From Candidatus Fimenecus excrementigallinarum (lineage in GTDB: Bacteria; Bacillota; Clostridia; Oscillospirales; Acutalibacteraceae): DNA of 64,000 nt. The notes beneath the pieces are model-generated. The model worked only from the letters and a program-made list of their open reading frames with translations. It was not told where the DNA came from and made no database searches. A program made the translations under genes and the position numbers. This document shows positions 32,839-42,262 of the stretch, one piece after another (position 1 is the stretch's first letter; every line of letters starts with the position of its first letter). Location of the stretch: contig DVMW01000024.1 of the NCBI GenBank assembly GCA_018714805.1, positions 1 to 64,000 on the forward strand. Reading direction: 5' to 3'.

Positions 32839-35800
32839 CTATTCCACGCTCTTTAGGGACTCAATCATATCAATCTTTTTTAAGCGGAAGTACATCAGCC
32901 CGTTGACGACGGCCGAGAAGCCCAAGGTGATAAGCACGCTCCAAAGGACGCTCAGCGGCGAGATGACGACGCTGTACATGACCATGTCCGTCGCAATGGT
33001 GCGCATGACGAACCAGTGCAGCAAATACCCGAGTCCCAGACCGAGGAGCGTGCCCAAAAGCGTCAGAATCACGTTTTCGCGGTAGACGTAGGCGGCAAGC
33101 TCCCGCGGGAAGAAGCCGAGCACCTTGAGCGTGGCCAGCTCGCGGCGGCGTTCGGTGATGTTGATGTTGTTAAGGTTGTAAAGCACGATGAACGCCAAAA
33201 GCCCCGCGGCGACAATGAGCACGGCGATGATAACGGTCAGGTTGTCGAGCGTGGTCTGCACCTGCCTGCGGGCGGTGGTATTCATGGTGACGGAGGTCAC
33301 GCCGCCCACCTCCAGGATTTCCGCGGCCACCTCGTCGGAGTCCGCGCCGGCCTCGGTCTTGATAAGCGCGGCGTTGAGCGTCGCGGTCTCGCCGTACAGC
33401 GCCTCGTAAATGTTCGGCGTCATGTAAATGTAATGGTTCAGATAGTTTTCCACAATGCCGGCCACGCGGACCTGCCCGTCGGGCACGGCGGTCTTGTCGG
33501 CCTTGAGCGTGACCATGTCGCCGACCTCAAGCCCCAAAAGCTTCGCAAATTTTTCGGTGATGAGCACGCCGTCGTCGGAAAGCGCGCAGGGCTCGTTGGT
33601 CAGGCGGGTCTGCAGGCGGACGTATTCGCTGAATTTCGCCGTGTCCTGCGGGACGACGAGATAGGCGGTCGTCTCCCCCTTGTCGGTTTCGGCGTACACA
33701 ACGTCGGAGCTCGCCTGCAAATAGTCGGCGACCCCCTTAACGGAGGCGACCTTGGCCAGCAGCTGGCGGCGTTCCGCGCGCGAAAGCGAGGTGTCGGTGC
33801 CGACGGTGCCCTGGTAGGCGAACACGTCGCCGTACTGCTTGTCGGGGACGCGCTCGACGGAATCGCTGATGCCGAAGCCCACAAGCAGCAGCGCCATGCA
33901 CCCCGCCACGCCGAACACGGTCATGAAGAGACGCTTTTTATAGCGGAACAGGTTGCGCAGCGCGGCCTTCTGCGAGAAATTGAGACGCAGCCAGATGAAC
34001 TTGAGCTCCTCGAGCGCAATGTGCTGCCCGGACTGCGGCGCTTCGGGCCGCATGAGCGAGGCGGGCACCAGCGGCAGCACGCGCGCCCCGGCCAGGACGG
34101 CGCCGCCGACCGTTGCAAGCACGGAAAACCCGGCGGCCACCCCGGCGTTTGGCAGGTGGACGGGCAGCACGGTTTCGGTAAGCCCCGGGTAGACAATGCG
34201 GTAGGTCCGCAAAATGAGCCCCGGCAGCAGCGCTTCGCCGGCCGCCGCGCCGAGTACGGCGCCAATGAGGGTGGAAATCAGCGCGTACACAATGTATTTG
34301 GAGAGGATGGACCGCCGGCTGTAGCCCAGGGCCTTGAGCGTGCCAATCTGCGTGCGCTCCTCCTCGACCATGCGCGTCATGGTTGTCAGCGAGACGAGCG
34401 CCGCCACCAGGAAAAAGATAATCGGGAACACCGTGCCGACGGCGCGGATGTTTTGCGCGTCGTTTTGGAAGGCGGCGCAGCTCGGCACCGAGCTGCGGTC
34501 GAGCACATACCATTGCGGCAGCTCCACGTTGTTGATGTCGTCCTCGGCGTTTTGCAGCCGTTCCTCGGCGGCGGCAAGCTCGGCCTCGGCGTCCTCCTCG
34601 GCGACGGCGTAATCCTCCTTGGCGCGTTCCAGCTCGATTTCACCGTCCTGCACGCGCTTCTCCGCTTCTGCAAGCTCCGCTTCGCCGGCGGCGATTTGCT
34701 CGCGCGCGTTGGCGGACGCCTGCGGGAAATTCTCAATCAGCGCCTCGGCGGTTTCCACCTGGCGGCGGGCGGATTCGATGCTGCGCTCGAGCGAGGGCAT
34801 CTGGCTTTTGTAGTATTCGACCGTCGCGCGCGCCTCGATAATCTCCAGGCTGCGCTGGTAATATTCCTCCGCGGAAAGCGTCGGCGCCTGCTCCTGCAGC
34901 TGCTTTTCCATTTCGGAAATCTGCACTTCGCTGTCGGCAATCTCCTGCTCGAGCGCCTGCTTTTGCACCTCGAGCTCGTTTAGGGACTTGCGCGCGTCGG
35001 CAACCTCCGCGCGGCTCGCGTCAATGGTCTGGTCGCCGAGGTTGAAAAGCGTGCGCAGGCTTTGCAGCTGTGTGCGGGTCTGTTCAATTTCGGCCTGGGC
35101 GCTTGTCAGCTCGGCCTCCGAGGCGGTCAGGGTCTGGTACGCGTCCGAAAGGTCGCGCATCGCCTTGTCCTTTTGCTTCTGGTATTCGTACCGCGCGTCG
35201 TTGAGCTGGTCGTCCGCGTCCGCCTTGAACTGCTCCAGGCGCACCTCGCAGCGGCCCTGCTCGAGCGACTCGATATTTTGCGTCACGGTCTCGAGCAGCG
35301 CTTCGTAGTCCGCGGAAAAGCAGTTGAGCTCGTCCGCGCCGGTCATCGTCACAAGCACTTCCGAAAAAATATCGGTCGTGAACGCCTCCTTCGGCACAAT
35401 CATCATGCCGTCGCCCGTACCGTCGCCGATAGAGGCGGTGCCGCGGTCGGCGTCCATGTAATAGGCGGTTTCGCCGATGCCGACAATCGTAAATTCATCG
35501 GCCGCCAGCTTGTCGGAAACACTTTCCTCGGTGCCGGTGCGCAGGCGCACCGTGTCGCCCAAGGCGTAGCCCGACGCGTCCAGAAACGCCCGGTCGACGA
35601 TGCATTCGTCGTAGCGCTCCGGAAAGCGGCCCTCTGTGACGCGCACCTGGTTGATGCGGTTGGTCATCGATGAGACCTTGACGACCACCGTCGCAATGTC
35701 CGTTTCGCACAGATAGTCGGCGGTGTAAAGCCCTTCGGCGTCCTCCACGCCCGCAAGCCCCAGAAACGCCGCCACATCCTCGGTGGTCATGCCGAGCGTC

Positions 35801-35991
35801 CCGAGCACGCGGATGTCCATCAGGTTCTGGTCATCATAGGTCGCGTCCGCCGAGGCCTCCATCGCGGGGGCGGCGGTCCGCACGCCGGCAAAAAACGCCA
35901 CGCCCAGCGCGGAAATCAGCAGAATCGACAAAAAGCGGCTGAAGCTTTTGCCGATTGACCGGCGCAAATCCTTTCTCAAACCTTTTGTCAT
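32839..35991 (-). CDS. FtsX/MacB-type ABC permease with large coiled-coil insert
   Basis: A 1050-aa permease. The N-terminal TM (SFSRFLSILLISALGVAFFAGV) is followed by a ~500-aa extracellular domain containing a MacB-like part and a long coiled coil (about residues 245-500, Glu/Gln/Ala-rich heptads). Three FtsX TM helices come around 530-650, a second extracellular domain at about 700-900, and the last three TMs at the C-terminus. Two FtsX repeats in one chain is the layout of exporters that act alone with one ATPase. The gene ends 31 nt before the small membrane protein and starts 13 nt after the ATPase gene. It probably transmits ATPase strokes to envelope proteins or exports peptides/lipids. 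Confidence 0.92.
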   Translation of the reverse strand: MTKGLRKDLRRSIGKSFSRFLSILLISALGVAFFAGVRTAAPAMEASADATYDDQNLMDIRVLGTLGMTTEDVAAFLGLAGVEDAEGLYTADYLCETDIATVVVKVSSMTNRINQVRVTEGRFPERYDECIVDRAFLDASGYALGDTVRLRTGTEESVSDKLAADEFTIVGIGETAYYMDADRGTASIGDGTGDGMMIVPKEAFTTDIFSEVLVTMTGADELNCFSADYEALLETVTQNIESLEQGRCEVRLEQFKADADDQLNDARYEYQKQKDKAMRDLSDAYQTLTASEAELTSAQAEIEQTRTQLQSLRTLFNLGDQTIDASRAEVADARKSLNELEVQKQALEQEIADSEVQISEMEKQLQEQAPTLSAEEYYQRSLEIIEARATVEYYKSQMPSLERSIESARRQVETAEALIENFPQASANAREQIAAGEAELAEAEKRVQDGEIELERAKEDYAVAEEDAEAELAAAEERLQNAEDDINNVELPQWYVLDRSSVPSCAAFQNDAQNIRAVGTVFPIIFFLVAALVSLTTMTRMVEEERTQIGTLKALGYSRRSILSKYIVYALISTLIGAVLGAAAGEALLPGLILRTYRIVYPGLTETVLPVHLPNAGVAAGFSVLATVGGAVLAGARVLPLVPASLMRPEAPQSGQHIALEELKFIWLRLNFSQKAALRNLFRYKKRLFMTVFGVAGCMALLLVGFGISDSVERVPDKQYGDVFAYQGTVGTDTSLSRAERRQLLAKVASVKGVADYLQASSDVVYAETDKGETTAYLVVPQDTAKFSEYVRLQTRLTNEPCALSDDGVLITEKFAKLLGLEVGDMVTLKADKTAVPDGQVRVAGIVENYLNHYIYMTPNIYEALYGETATLNAALIKTEAGADSDEVAAEILEVGGVTSVTMNTTARRQVQTTLDNLTVIIAVLIVAAGLLAFIVLYNLNNINITERRRELATLKVLGFFPRELAAYVYRENVILTLLGTLLGLGLGYLLHWFVMRTIATDMVMYSVVISPLSVLWSVLITLGFSAVVNGLMYFRLKKIDMIESLKSVE

Positions 35992-36003
35992 GCCGAACTT
36001 CCT

Positions 36004-36705
36004 TTACCACTCAATGTACTCGACCGGGGTCGGACGCTTGTTCATCAGAATTTGGTCAATCTTGCCGTTCTTGACCTTGATGACCTTGTCCGCCATGGGG
36101 GCGATGGCAAGGTTGTGCGTAATGACGAGCGTGGTCACGTTCTTTTCGCGGCAGGTGTCCTGCAAAAGCTTCAAAATGGATTTGCCCGTGATGTAATCGA
36201 GCGCGCCGGTCGGTTCGTCGCACAGCAGAAGCTTCGGCGCCTTTGCGAGCGCGCGCGCTATGGCAACGCGCTGCTGCTCGCCGCCGGAAAGCTGGGCGGG
36301 GAAATTGTCCAGCCGGTTCGAAAGACCCACCTCCTGCAAAACGCTTTTCGCGCTTTGCGGGTTCTTGGAAAGCTGCAAGGCGAGCTCCACGTTTTCGAGC
36401 GCCGTCAGGTTGCCGACGAGGTTGTAAAACTGGAACACAAAGCCCACGTCGTCGCGGCGGTAGGCGGTCAGCGCCTTTTCGTCGAAGCTGCTGACCGGCT
36501 CATTGTCCACATAAATCTCGCCGGAGGAGGCCGTGTCCATGCCGCCGAGGATGTTGAGAATCGTGGTCTTGCCCGCGCCCGAAGGACCGACGATGACCAC
36601 AAACTCGCCTTTGTCGACGGCGAACCCGACCTCGTCGAGCGCCTTGATTTCCACCTCGCCCATATAATAGGTTTTGGTGACGTTTTTCATCTCAATAAAT
36701 GCCAT
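36004..36705 (-). CDS. ABC transporter ATPase (MacB/LolD type)
   Basis: A 233-aa nucleotide-binding protein: Walker [12 protein letters not shown]-loop [16 protein letters not shown] (LolD/MacB style), signature [15 protein letters not shown], Walker [13 protein letters not shown] and switch VITHN. It drives the FtsX-like permease encoded next. ATG 36705 is chosen from the family N-terminus ([17 protein letters not shown]). The ribosome site there is weak (CGGAAA), and the open frame continues upstream without homology. Confidence 0.94.
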   Translation of the reverse strand: MAFIEMKNVTKTYYMGEVEIKALDEVGFAVDKGEFVVIVGPSGAGKTTILNILGGMDTASSGEIYVDNEPVSSFDEKALTAYRRDDVGFVFQFYNLVGNLTALENVELALQLSKNPQSAKSVLQEVGLSNRLDNFPAQLSGGEQQRVAIARALAKAPKLLLCDEPTGALDYITGKSILKLLQDTCREKNVTTLVITHNLAIAPMADKVIKVKNGKIDQILMNKRPTPVEYIEW

Positions 36706-36792
36706 GGCTGTTTCCGGGGGATGCCCGATGTCCTTTCTGCAAGGGTCCGGCGCGCTGCGCCTTTTGCGGACGAAAAGCCGCATACATACTAT

Positions 36793-36821
36793 ATTTTAGC
36801 ACACCGCAGGGGGGATTTCTA
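36793..36821 (-). promoter_or_regulatory. Promoter of ABC-FtsX operon
   Basis: Minus strand TAGAAA (36816-36821), 17-bp spacer, extended -10 TGC-TAAAAT (36793-36798). Confidence 0.6.
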
Positions 36822-36892
36822 TGCCTTTTGCGTCGCCGCACAAAATCCGGCGAAACAAACAAAAATCCATACGCATTTTTGGTAAATTGACA

Positions 36893-36942
36893 GACAAAAA
36901 CAGACCGCACAGGGAAATACGAGACAATTTCCGTGTGCGGTC
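36893..36942 (-). terminator. Terminator of dpaAB
   Basis: Minus strand stem ACCGCACACGGAAAT / ATTTCCCTGTGCGGT (one mismatch) followed by CTGTTTTTGTC. Confidence 0.85.
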
Positions 36943-36947
36943 AATGC

Positions 36948-37520
36948 TTAAAAACAGACCGGTTGAAGCTGCTTCCCCGCCAACGCGGCGGCGGCCGCCT
37001 CGGGGAGCTTCGTGAAATCCGCGACGACGCTGCGCGGCTTGCTTTCGGGCGCATCCTGACGCATGGGAACGAAAAACAGGTGCCGCGCGTTCAGCAGCGC
37101 GCCGATGTTTTTGGCGGCCGCGCCGAGCGCGTCGTTGGTGGAAACGGCCAGAAGCACGGGCCGTTCGTTGCGCAGGTGCGCCTTGCACGCGAGCGTGACG
37201 GACGTGTCGGCGAGCCCCGCGGCAAGCTTTGCGAGCGTGTTGCCCGTTGCGGGCGCGACGACGAGCAGGTCCAGGAGCTTTTTCGGTCCGATGGGCTCCG
37301 CTTCTGCAAGCGTGTGCCAGACGCGTTTTCCCGTAATGGCCTCAATCCGCTCGACAAAGTCCGCCGCTTTCCCGAAGCGCGTGTCGGTCGAATAGGCGGT
37401 CTGCGACAGGATGGGCTGGACGTCCCAGCCGGCGGCTTTGAGCCGTTCCATTTCCGGGAGCACCCGGTGAAACGTGCAAAACGAGCCGCACATGGCGAAG
37501 CCCAAACGATTCCCGGACAT
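36948..37520 (-). CDS. dpaB: Dipicolinate synthase subunit B
   Basis: A 190-aa flavoprotein-like subunit (SpoVFB). Starts RLGFAMCGSFCTFHRVLPEME and shows PILSQTAYSTDTRFG and DLLVVAPATGNTLAKLA, the flavoprotein-family phosphate loop. With DpaA it converts dihydrodipicolinate to dipicolinic acid in the mother cell for loading into the spore core. It begins 14 nt after dpaA. Its presence shows a spore-former. Confidence 0.95.
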   Translation of the reverse strand: MSGNRLGFAMCGSFCTFHRVLPEMERLKAAGWDVQPILSQTAYSTDTRFGKAADFVERIEAITGKRVWHTLAEAEPIGPKKLLDLLVVAPATGNTLAKLAAGLADTSVTLACKAHLRNERPVLLAVSTNDALGAAAKNIGALLNARHLFFVPMRQDAPESKPRSVVADFTKLPEAAAAALAGKQLQPVCF

Positions 37521-37534
37521 GGGCTTTCCCTCCC

Positions 37535-38365
37535 TTACAAGAGACTTTCGGCGGCGGCCCCCAAAATTTCCGCCGCGGCCTGCGGGAAGTACCGCCCGGG
37601 CAGAGACGCCGCAAGAACCGCCCGCCGCCCGAGCCGCTCTGCGGCGGCAAGGTCCAGGCCGTACGGCGCGGACGCAGTCTCCAGATACAAAGCGTCCGGT
37701 GGACAGTGCCGCAGCACGCGTTCCGAAAACAGGCGGGCGGGGACGGTGTTGACGAGCGCGTCAAAACGCCCGGGCGCTTTAAGGAAGTCGGACAGCAAAA
37801 CGGCCTCTGCCCCTTGCGCCTCCGCTTCCCGCAGGGCCTCCTGCCGCCGCGCCGCAACGAGCGGCGCCGCGCCCGCCGCAAGCAGCGCCTTGAGTGTCGC
37901 TTTTGCGACGCGGCCGAACCCGGTCACGACGACGCGCGCGCCCTTTGGCGCGCAGCCGTTTTCCTGCAGAACGCGCAGGACGCCCCGGGCGGTCAAATCC
38001 GCGTTTTCCCGGACGACGGCTTCGGTGCAGTAGTCCAAAACCGTGCACCCGCCTGCCAGGAGCTGTTCCGAAAACGCCTTCGGCACCTGCCCGCCGAGCA
38101 CCCTCGCGCCCTTCGGCAGACGCCGGCAAAGTTCGGCAAGCGGCAGCGCGCCGTCCCAAAGGGGCGTGCATACGGTTTGGCCGTCGCGCGTGACGGGCAG
38201 CGGCAAAAGGACCGCCGCATACGGCTTTTGCAAAAGTTCGGCCCCCAAGGCGGGCGGTTCGCCCTTTTGCAGCGCAAAGCCGTATGTAGAAAAGCCCCGG
38301 CGCTCGAAATATGCGCGCAGATACAGGCTGCGCCGGTCGCCGCCCACCAAAAGAATCGTTTTCAT
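37535..38365 (-). CDS. dpaA: Dipicolinate synthase subunit A
   Basis: A 276-aa NAD(P)-dependent subunit (SpoVFA). N-terminal ILLVGGDRRSLYLRAYF and a Rossmann segment VVVTGFGRVAKATLKALLAAGA fit the family. A later stretch (ALVNTVPARLF ... YLETASAPYGLD) is also typical. Length is slightly under the ~297 aa of B. subtilis SpoVFA. ATG 38365 has a purine-rich AAAAAGGGGC upstream. Its promoter resembles a sigma-K site. Confidence 0.93.
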   Translation of the reverse strand: MKTILLVGGDRRSLYLRAYFERRGFSTYGFALQKGEPPALGAELLQKPYAAVLLPLPVTRDGQTVCTPLWDGALPLAELCRRLPKGARVLGGQVPKAFSEQLLAGGCTVLDYCTEAVVRENADLTARGVLRVLQENGCAPKGARVVVTGFGRVAKATLKALLAAGAAPLVAARRQEALREAEAQGAEAVLLSDFLKAPGRFDALVNTVPARLFSERVLRHCPPDALYLETASAPYGLDLAAAERLGRRAVLAASLPGRYFPQAAAEILGAAAESLL

Positions 38366-38393
38366 GCTGTCGCCCCTTTTTCCGCTTCTGTCC

Positions 38394-38421
38394 CATCCTA
38401 TGCGGGCGGGATTTTTTCGGT
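38394..38421 (-). promoter_or_regulatory. Putative sigma-K promoter of dpaAB
   Basis: Minus strand AC (38420-38421), 17-bp gap, CATAGGATG (38394-38402), close to the sigma-K pattern AC-N16/17-CATANNNTA. Fits mother-cell expression of spoVF known from Bacillus; still a short, degenerate match. Confidence 0.5.
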
Positions 38422-38439
38422 GCAGATTGCATTTGGGGG

Positions 38440-38468
38440 TTTAATTTTTTCGCGCTTTGCAATATAAT
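38440..38468 (+). promoter_or_regulatory. murC promoter
   Basis: TATAAT (38463-38468) with a weak -35 TTTAAT (38440-38445) at 17 bp. Confidence 0.6.
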
Positions 38469-38497
38469 AAGAAAAGAACAGAACGGAGGCGTTTTCC

Positions 38498-39880
38498 ATG
38501 CCGGATATCGACAACCTGTTACAAAGCGTCAAACGCATCCACTTTATCGGCATCGGCGGCAGCGGGATGTGCCCGCTGGCGGAAATTCTGCACAGCGAGG
38601 GCTACCGGCTTTCCGGCTCGGATAACAACCCGAGCGACACGCTCGACCGCATCAAGGCGCTCGGCATCCCCGTCGCAATGGGGCAGCGTGCGGAAAACAT
38701 CGGCGACGCCGAAATGGTGGTCTATACCGCGGCGCTGCTGCCGGACAACCCCGAGCTTGTCGCCGCAAAGGAGAGCGGCGTGCCGACCTTTGAGCGCGCC
38801 GAGCTGTTCGGCGCAATCTCGAGGCTTTATAAGACCTGCATCGGCGTGTGCGGTACGCACGGCAAGACCACCACGACCTCGATGCTCACCCAGATGCTGT
38901 TGGAGGCGGGGCTCGACCCGTCGGCGGTCATCGGCGGCAAGCTGCCCAAAATAGGTGCGAACGGCCGCGTTGGGAAAAGCGACACGTTCGTCTGCGAGGC
39001 CTGCGAGTTTAAGGACACGTTTCTGCACCTCTCGCCGTCCGTGGCGGTTATCCTCAACATCGACGAGGACCACATGGACTACTTCAAGACGATGGAAAAC
39101 CTCATCCGCAGCTTCCACACGTTTGCAGAGATGGCGCGCGACGCGGTCGTCTACAACGGCGACGACGCGAACACCCGCAGGGCGCTCGAGGGCGTGACGG
39201 GCAAAACGCTTGTCTCCTTCGGCTTTTCCGAGACGAACGACTGGTACGCGGAGAACCTTTCCGTCGAGCACGGCGCCTACGACGCGTTCGACGTGGTGCA
39301 TAACGGCGCGGTGCTCGGCCGCGTTACGCTGGCCGTCCCGGGCAGACACAACGTTTTAAATGCGCTGGCGGCGTTTGCGGCGGCCGCGCTTGCGGGCGCG
39401 GATTTTGCCGCGGCCAAAAAGGGGCTCGAGGCGTTCGGCGGCGCGGGCAGGCGGTTTGAAAACCTCGGGACGTACCGGGGCATTACCTTTGTGGACGATT
39501 ACGCCCACCATCCCGCCGAGCTGCGCGTGACGCTGGAGGCCGCCATGCAGATGGGCTACCGGCGCGTTTGGGCGCTGTTTCAGCCGTTCACCTATTCGCG
39601 CACCTATATGCTGATGGACGAATTCGCCGAGGTCCTGCGCATTCCCGACCGGTGCGTCGTGACGCGCATCATGGGCTCGCGCGAGCGCAACACCTACGGC
39701 GTGACCGCCGAGCAGCTCGCCGAAAAAATCCCGGGCTGCGTCTGCGTGCAGACCTTCGACGAGGCGGCGGACGCCATTCTGCGCGAGGCCGGAGAGGGCG
39801 ATTTGGTGCTGACGCTCGGCTGCGGCGACATTTACAAGGCGGCGAAGGTCATGATGCGCCGGCTGCAAAAAGAAGGGTAA
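38498..39880 (+). CDS. murC: UDP-N-acetylmuramate-L-alanine ligase
   Basis: A 460-aa Mur ligase adding L-Ala to UDP-MurNAc, the first peptide step of peptidoglycan synthesis. The UDP-binding start HFIGIGGSGMCPLAEIL, P-loop GVCGTHGKTTTTSML, ILNIDEDHMDYF and FVDDYAHHPAELRVTLEAA are all family hallmarks. ATG 38498 follows CGGAGG. nadB starts 6 nt after its stop, so murC-nadB-nadC is one transcript. Confidence 0.97.
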   Translation: MPDIDNLLQSVKRIHFIGIGGSGMCPLAEILHSEGYRLSGSDNNPSDTLDRIKALGIPVAMGQRAENIGDAEMVVYTAALLPDNPELVAAKESGVPTFERAELFGAISRLYKTCIGVCGTHGKTTTTSMLTQMLLEAGLDPSAVIGGKLPKIGANGRVGKSDTFVCEACEFKDTFLHLSPSVAVILNIDEDHMDYFKTMENLIRSFHTFAEMARDAVVYNGDDANTRRALEGVTGKTLVSFGFSETNDWYAENLSVEHGAYDAFDVVHNGAVLGRVTLAVPGRHNVLNALAAFAAAALAGADFAAAKKGLEAFGGAGRRFENLGTYRGITFVDDYAHHPAELRVTLEAAMQMGYRRVWALFQPFTYSRTYMLMDEFAEVLRIPDRCVVTRIMGSRERNTYGVTAEQLAEKIPGCVCVQTFDEAADAILREAGEGDLVLTLGCGDIYKAAKVMMRRLQKEG

Positions 39881-39886
39881 GGCCGT

Positions 39887-41347
39887 ATGGAACTGAAAGA
39901 ACGATATGACGTCGTTATCGCGGGCGCGGGCGCGGGCGGCCTCTATACCGCGCTGTCGCTGCCGGAAGCGCTGTCCGTCCTGGTGCTTGCGAAAAAGGAC
40001 CGGAAGCTTTCCAACAGTTCGCTGGCGCAGGGCGGCGTCGCGGCGGTGCTCAGCTTTGAGAACGACAGCTTCGATTTGCATTTCAAGGACACGATGATTG
40101 CCGGGCAGTACAAAAATGACCCGGACGCCGTCACCGTCCTTGTGCACGAGGGCCCCGACGACGTGCGGAAAATTATGGGCTACGGCGTGGATTTCGACAA
40201 AAATCCCGACGGCTCTTTGCAAAAGACACTCGAGGGCGGCCACTGCCGTCGGCGCATCGTCCACCACAAGGACACGACGGGCGCCGAAATCGTGGACAAG
40301 CTGCTCGCCGAGGTTTCCCGGCGCGGCAACATCACGCTGTGCGAGGACGCCATGGTCTTTTCGCTGCAAAAGGTCAAAAGCGGCTTTTGCGTCGATATGC
40401 TCATAGAGGACGCGCCGCAGACGGTGTTCTGCGACTACTGCGTTTTGGCGACGGGCGGCATCGGCCGGGTCTACAAATACACGACGAACCCCGCCGTGGC
40501 GACGGGCGACGGCGTGCGGCTGGCGTATGAGCTCGGCGCGAACATAAAACATCTGAGCTATGTGCAGTTCCACCCGACCGCCTTCAACGGCAAGGACCGC
40601 GAGCAGTTCCTCATCAGCGAGGCCGTGCGCGGGGAGGGGGCGTATCTGCTCAACTGCCGGCACGAACGCTTTATGCACCGTTACGACCAGCGCCTGGAGC
40701 TTGCGCCGCGCGACGTCGTCTCGAAGTGCATCATCATGGAGAGCCGCAAAACGGGCAGCAACGCGTTTTATCTGGATATCCGCCACCGCGGGCGGGAATT
40801 CCTTTTGAACCGCTTCCCCGGCATTTACGCCGGGTGCATGGAGCACGGGGTGGACATTACGACGGACCTTATCCCGGTGTTCCCGTGCCAGCATTACTTA
40901 ATGGGCGGCATTGCCGTCGATTTGGATGCGCGCACGAACATCTCCCGGCTGTATGCGGTGGGTGAGTGCTCGTGCACCGGCGTGCACGGCAAAAACCGGC
41001 TTGCTTCCAACTCCCTTTTGGAGGCGCTCGTGTTCGGCCGCCGCGCCGCGCAGGACATTGCGCGCTGCGCCGCGGGCGGGTTTGCGCACGTCGTGCCCGT
41101 CCCCCACGTGCCGGACGTCTCCGGCGCGCCGCTGCCCAAGGGGATGCGCACGGAGATTCGCTCCATCATGCAGCGCGCCTACTTCGTCATTCCCGACCTT
41201 GGCGCGGTGCACACGGGCCTCAAGCGCGTGGACGCCATTTTGCAGAGACTCAAAACCGGCAAATTTGCCGTTACGCACGACTATTGCGAGGCGCTGAGCC
41301 TCGCGACGGTTGCCCATATTATTCTCAAGGAGGTTGACGAGGGATGA
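39887..41347 (+). CDS. nadB: L-aspartate oxidase
   Basis: A 486-aa FAD enzyme oxidising aspartate to iminoaspartate for quinolinate. The FAD motif is VVIAGAGAGGLYTAL. Also visible are NSSLAQGGVAAVL, HHKDTTGAEIVDKLL, QFHPTAF, EAVRGEGAYLLN and CTGVHGKNRLASNSLLE, all of the fumarate-reductase/aspartate-oxidase family. In anaerobes fumarate is the likely electron acceptor. It overlaps nadC by 4 nt. The partner quinolinate synthase gene nadA is not in the window. Confidence 0.96.
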   Translation: MELKERYDVVIAGAGAGGLYTALSLPEALSVLVLAKKDRKLSNSSLAQGGVAAVLSFENDSFDLHFKDTMIAGQYKNDPDAVTVLVHEGPDDVRKIMGYGVDFDKNPDGSLQKTLEGGHCRRRIVHHKDTTGAEIVDKLLAEVSRRGNITLCEDAMVFSLQKVKSGFCVDMLIEDAPQTVFCDYCVLATGGIGRVYKYTTNPAVATGDGVRLAYELGANIKHLSYVQFHPTAFNGKDREQFLISEAVRGEGAYLLNCRHERFMHRYDQRLELAPRDVVSKCIIMESRKTGSNAFYLDIRHRGREFLLNRFPGIYAGCMEHGVDITTDLIPVFPCQHYLMGGIAVDLDARTNISRLYAVGECSCTGVHGKNRLASNSLLEALVFGRRAAQDIARCAAGGFAHVVPVPHVPDVSGAPLPKGMRTEIRSIMQRAYFVIPDLGAVHTGLKRVDAILQRLKTGKFAVTHDYCEALSLATVAHIILKEVDEG

Positions 41348-42183
41348 ATCTGCCGCAGTTTTATGTGGACGACGTCATTATGCGCGCTTTGCGGGAGGAC
41401 ATCAACTATCTGGACGTGTCCTCCGACTACCTGCTGCCCGACGGCCAGCGCGACACGGCGTATTTCGTATCCAAGGCCGACGGCGTGTTGTGCGGGCTTT
41501 CGGTCGCGCTGCGCACGTTCGAGCTTTTGGACGCGAGCTTTGAGGCGAACGTGTTCAAGCACGACGGCGACCGCCTGAAAAAGGGCGACGTTATTGCGGA
41601 ATTTTCCGGCGAAACGGCGCTGCTTTTAAAAGGCGAGCGCACCGCGCTCAATCTTATGCAGCATATGTCCGGCGTGGCGACGGCCACCGCGCGCGCCGTT
41701 GAGCTGGTGCGCGGCACGAACGCGCAGATTACCGACACGCGCAAGACCCTGCCGGGGCTGCGGGCGCTGGAAAAATACGCCGTGGTCTGCGGGGGCGGGA
41801 AAAACCACCGCTTCAATTTGTCTGACGGCGCGATGCTCAAGGACAACCACATCGACGCGGGCGGCGGCATCCAAAAGACGGTTGATGCTTTGCGCGGCAA
41901 GCTCGGCCACATGGTCAAGATTGAGGTGGAGACCCGCAATTTAGAGGAGGTCCGTCAGGCGCTCGAAGCGCGCGCGGACATCATCATGCTCGACAATATG
42001 GCGTATGACGATATGCGCAGGGCGGTCGAGCTTATCGCCGGCCGGGCGAAGGTCGAAGCGTCCGGCGGCATCACGCTCGAGAACCTTCGGGAGGTCGCCT
42101 TGACCGGCGTGGACATCATCTCGCTCGGCGCGCTGACCCATTCCGTGCACGCGTTCGACATTTCCATGAGGATGAAAAAATAA
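41344..42183 (+). CDS. nadC: Nicotinate-nucleotide pyrophosphorylase (carboxylating)
   Basis: A 279-aa enzyme making nicotinate mononucleotide from quinolinate and PRPP. Motifs: ALREDINYLDVSSDYLLP, ERTALNLMQHMSGVATAT, DTRKTLPGLRALEKYAV, GGGKNHRFNLSDGAMLKDNH, VEASGGITLENL. Full length for the family. ATG 41344 overlaps the nadB stop, with GGAGG upstream, so it is translationally coupled. Confidence 0.97.
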   Translation: MNLPQFYVDDVIMRALREDINYLDVSSDYLLPDGQRDTAYFVSKADGVLCGLSVALRTFELLDASFEANVFKHDGDRLKKGDVIAEFSGETALLLKGERTALNLMQHMSGVATATARAVELVRGTNAQITDTRKTLPGLRALEKYAVVCGGGKNHRFNLSDGAMLKDNHIDAGGGIQKTVDALRGKLGHMVKIEVETRNLEEVRQALEARADIIMLDNMAYDDMRRAVELIAGRAKVEASGGITLENLREVALTGVDIISLGALTHSVHAFDISMRMKK

Positions 42184-42207
42184 ACGGCCGCACCCGGCAG
42201 CTTAAGT

Positions 42208-42245
42208 AAAAACAGCGCCTGTCCGCAAGGACAGACGCTGTTTTT
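42208..42245. terminator. Bidirectional terminator after nadC
   Basis: AAAAACAGCG-CTGTCC / GGACAG-CGCTGTTTTT stem with GCAA loop, between convergent genes. Confidence 0.92.
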
Positions 42246-42262
42246 CTGTGCATATTGCGTGA

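Noticed and set aside
33016-34983. 655-codon plus-strand open frame opposite the FtsX-like permease
   Set aside because: Low-information, His/Arg/Gly-rich translation; the minus strand has the permease with membrane helices and coiled coil.
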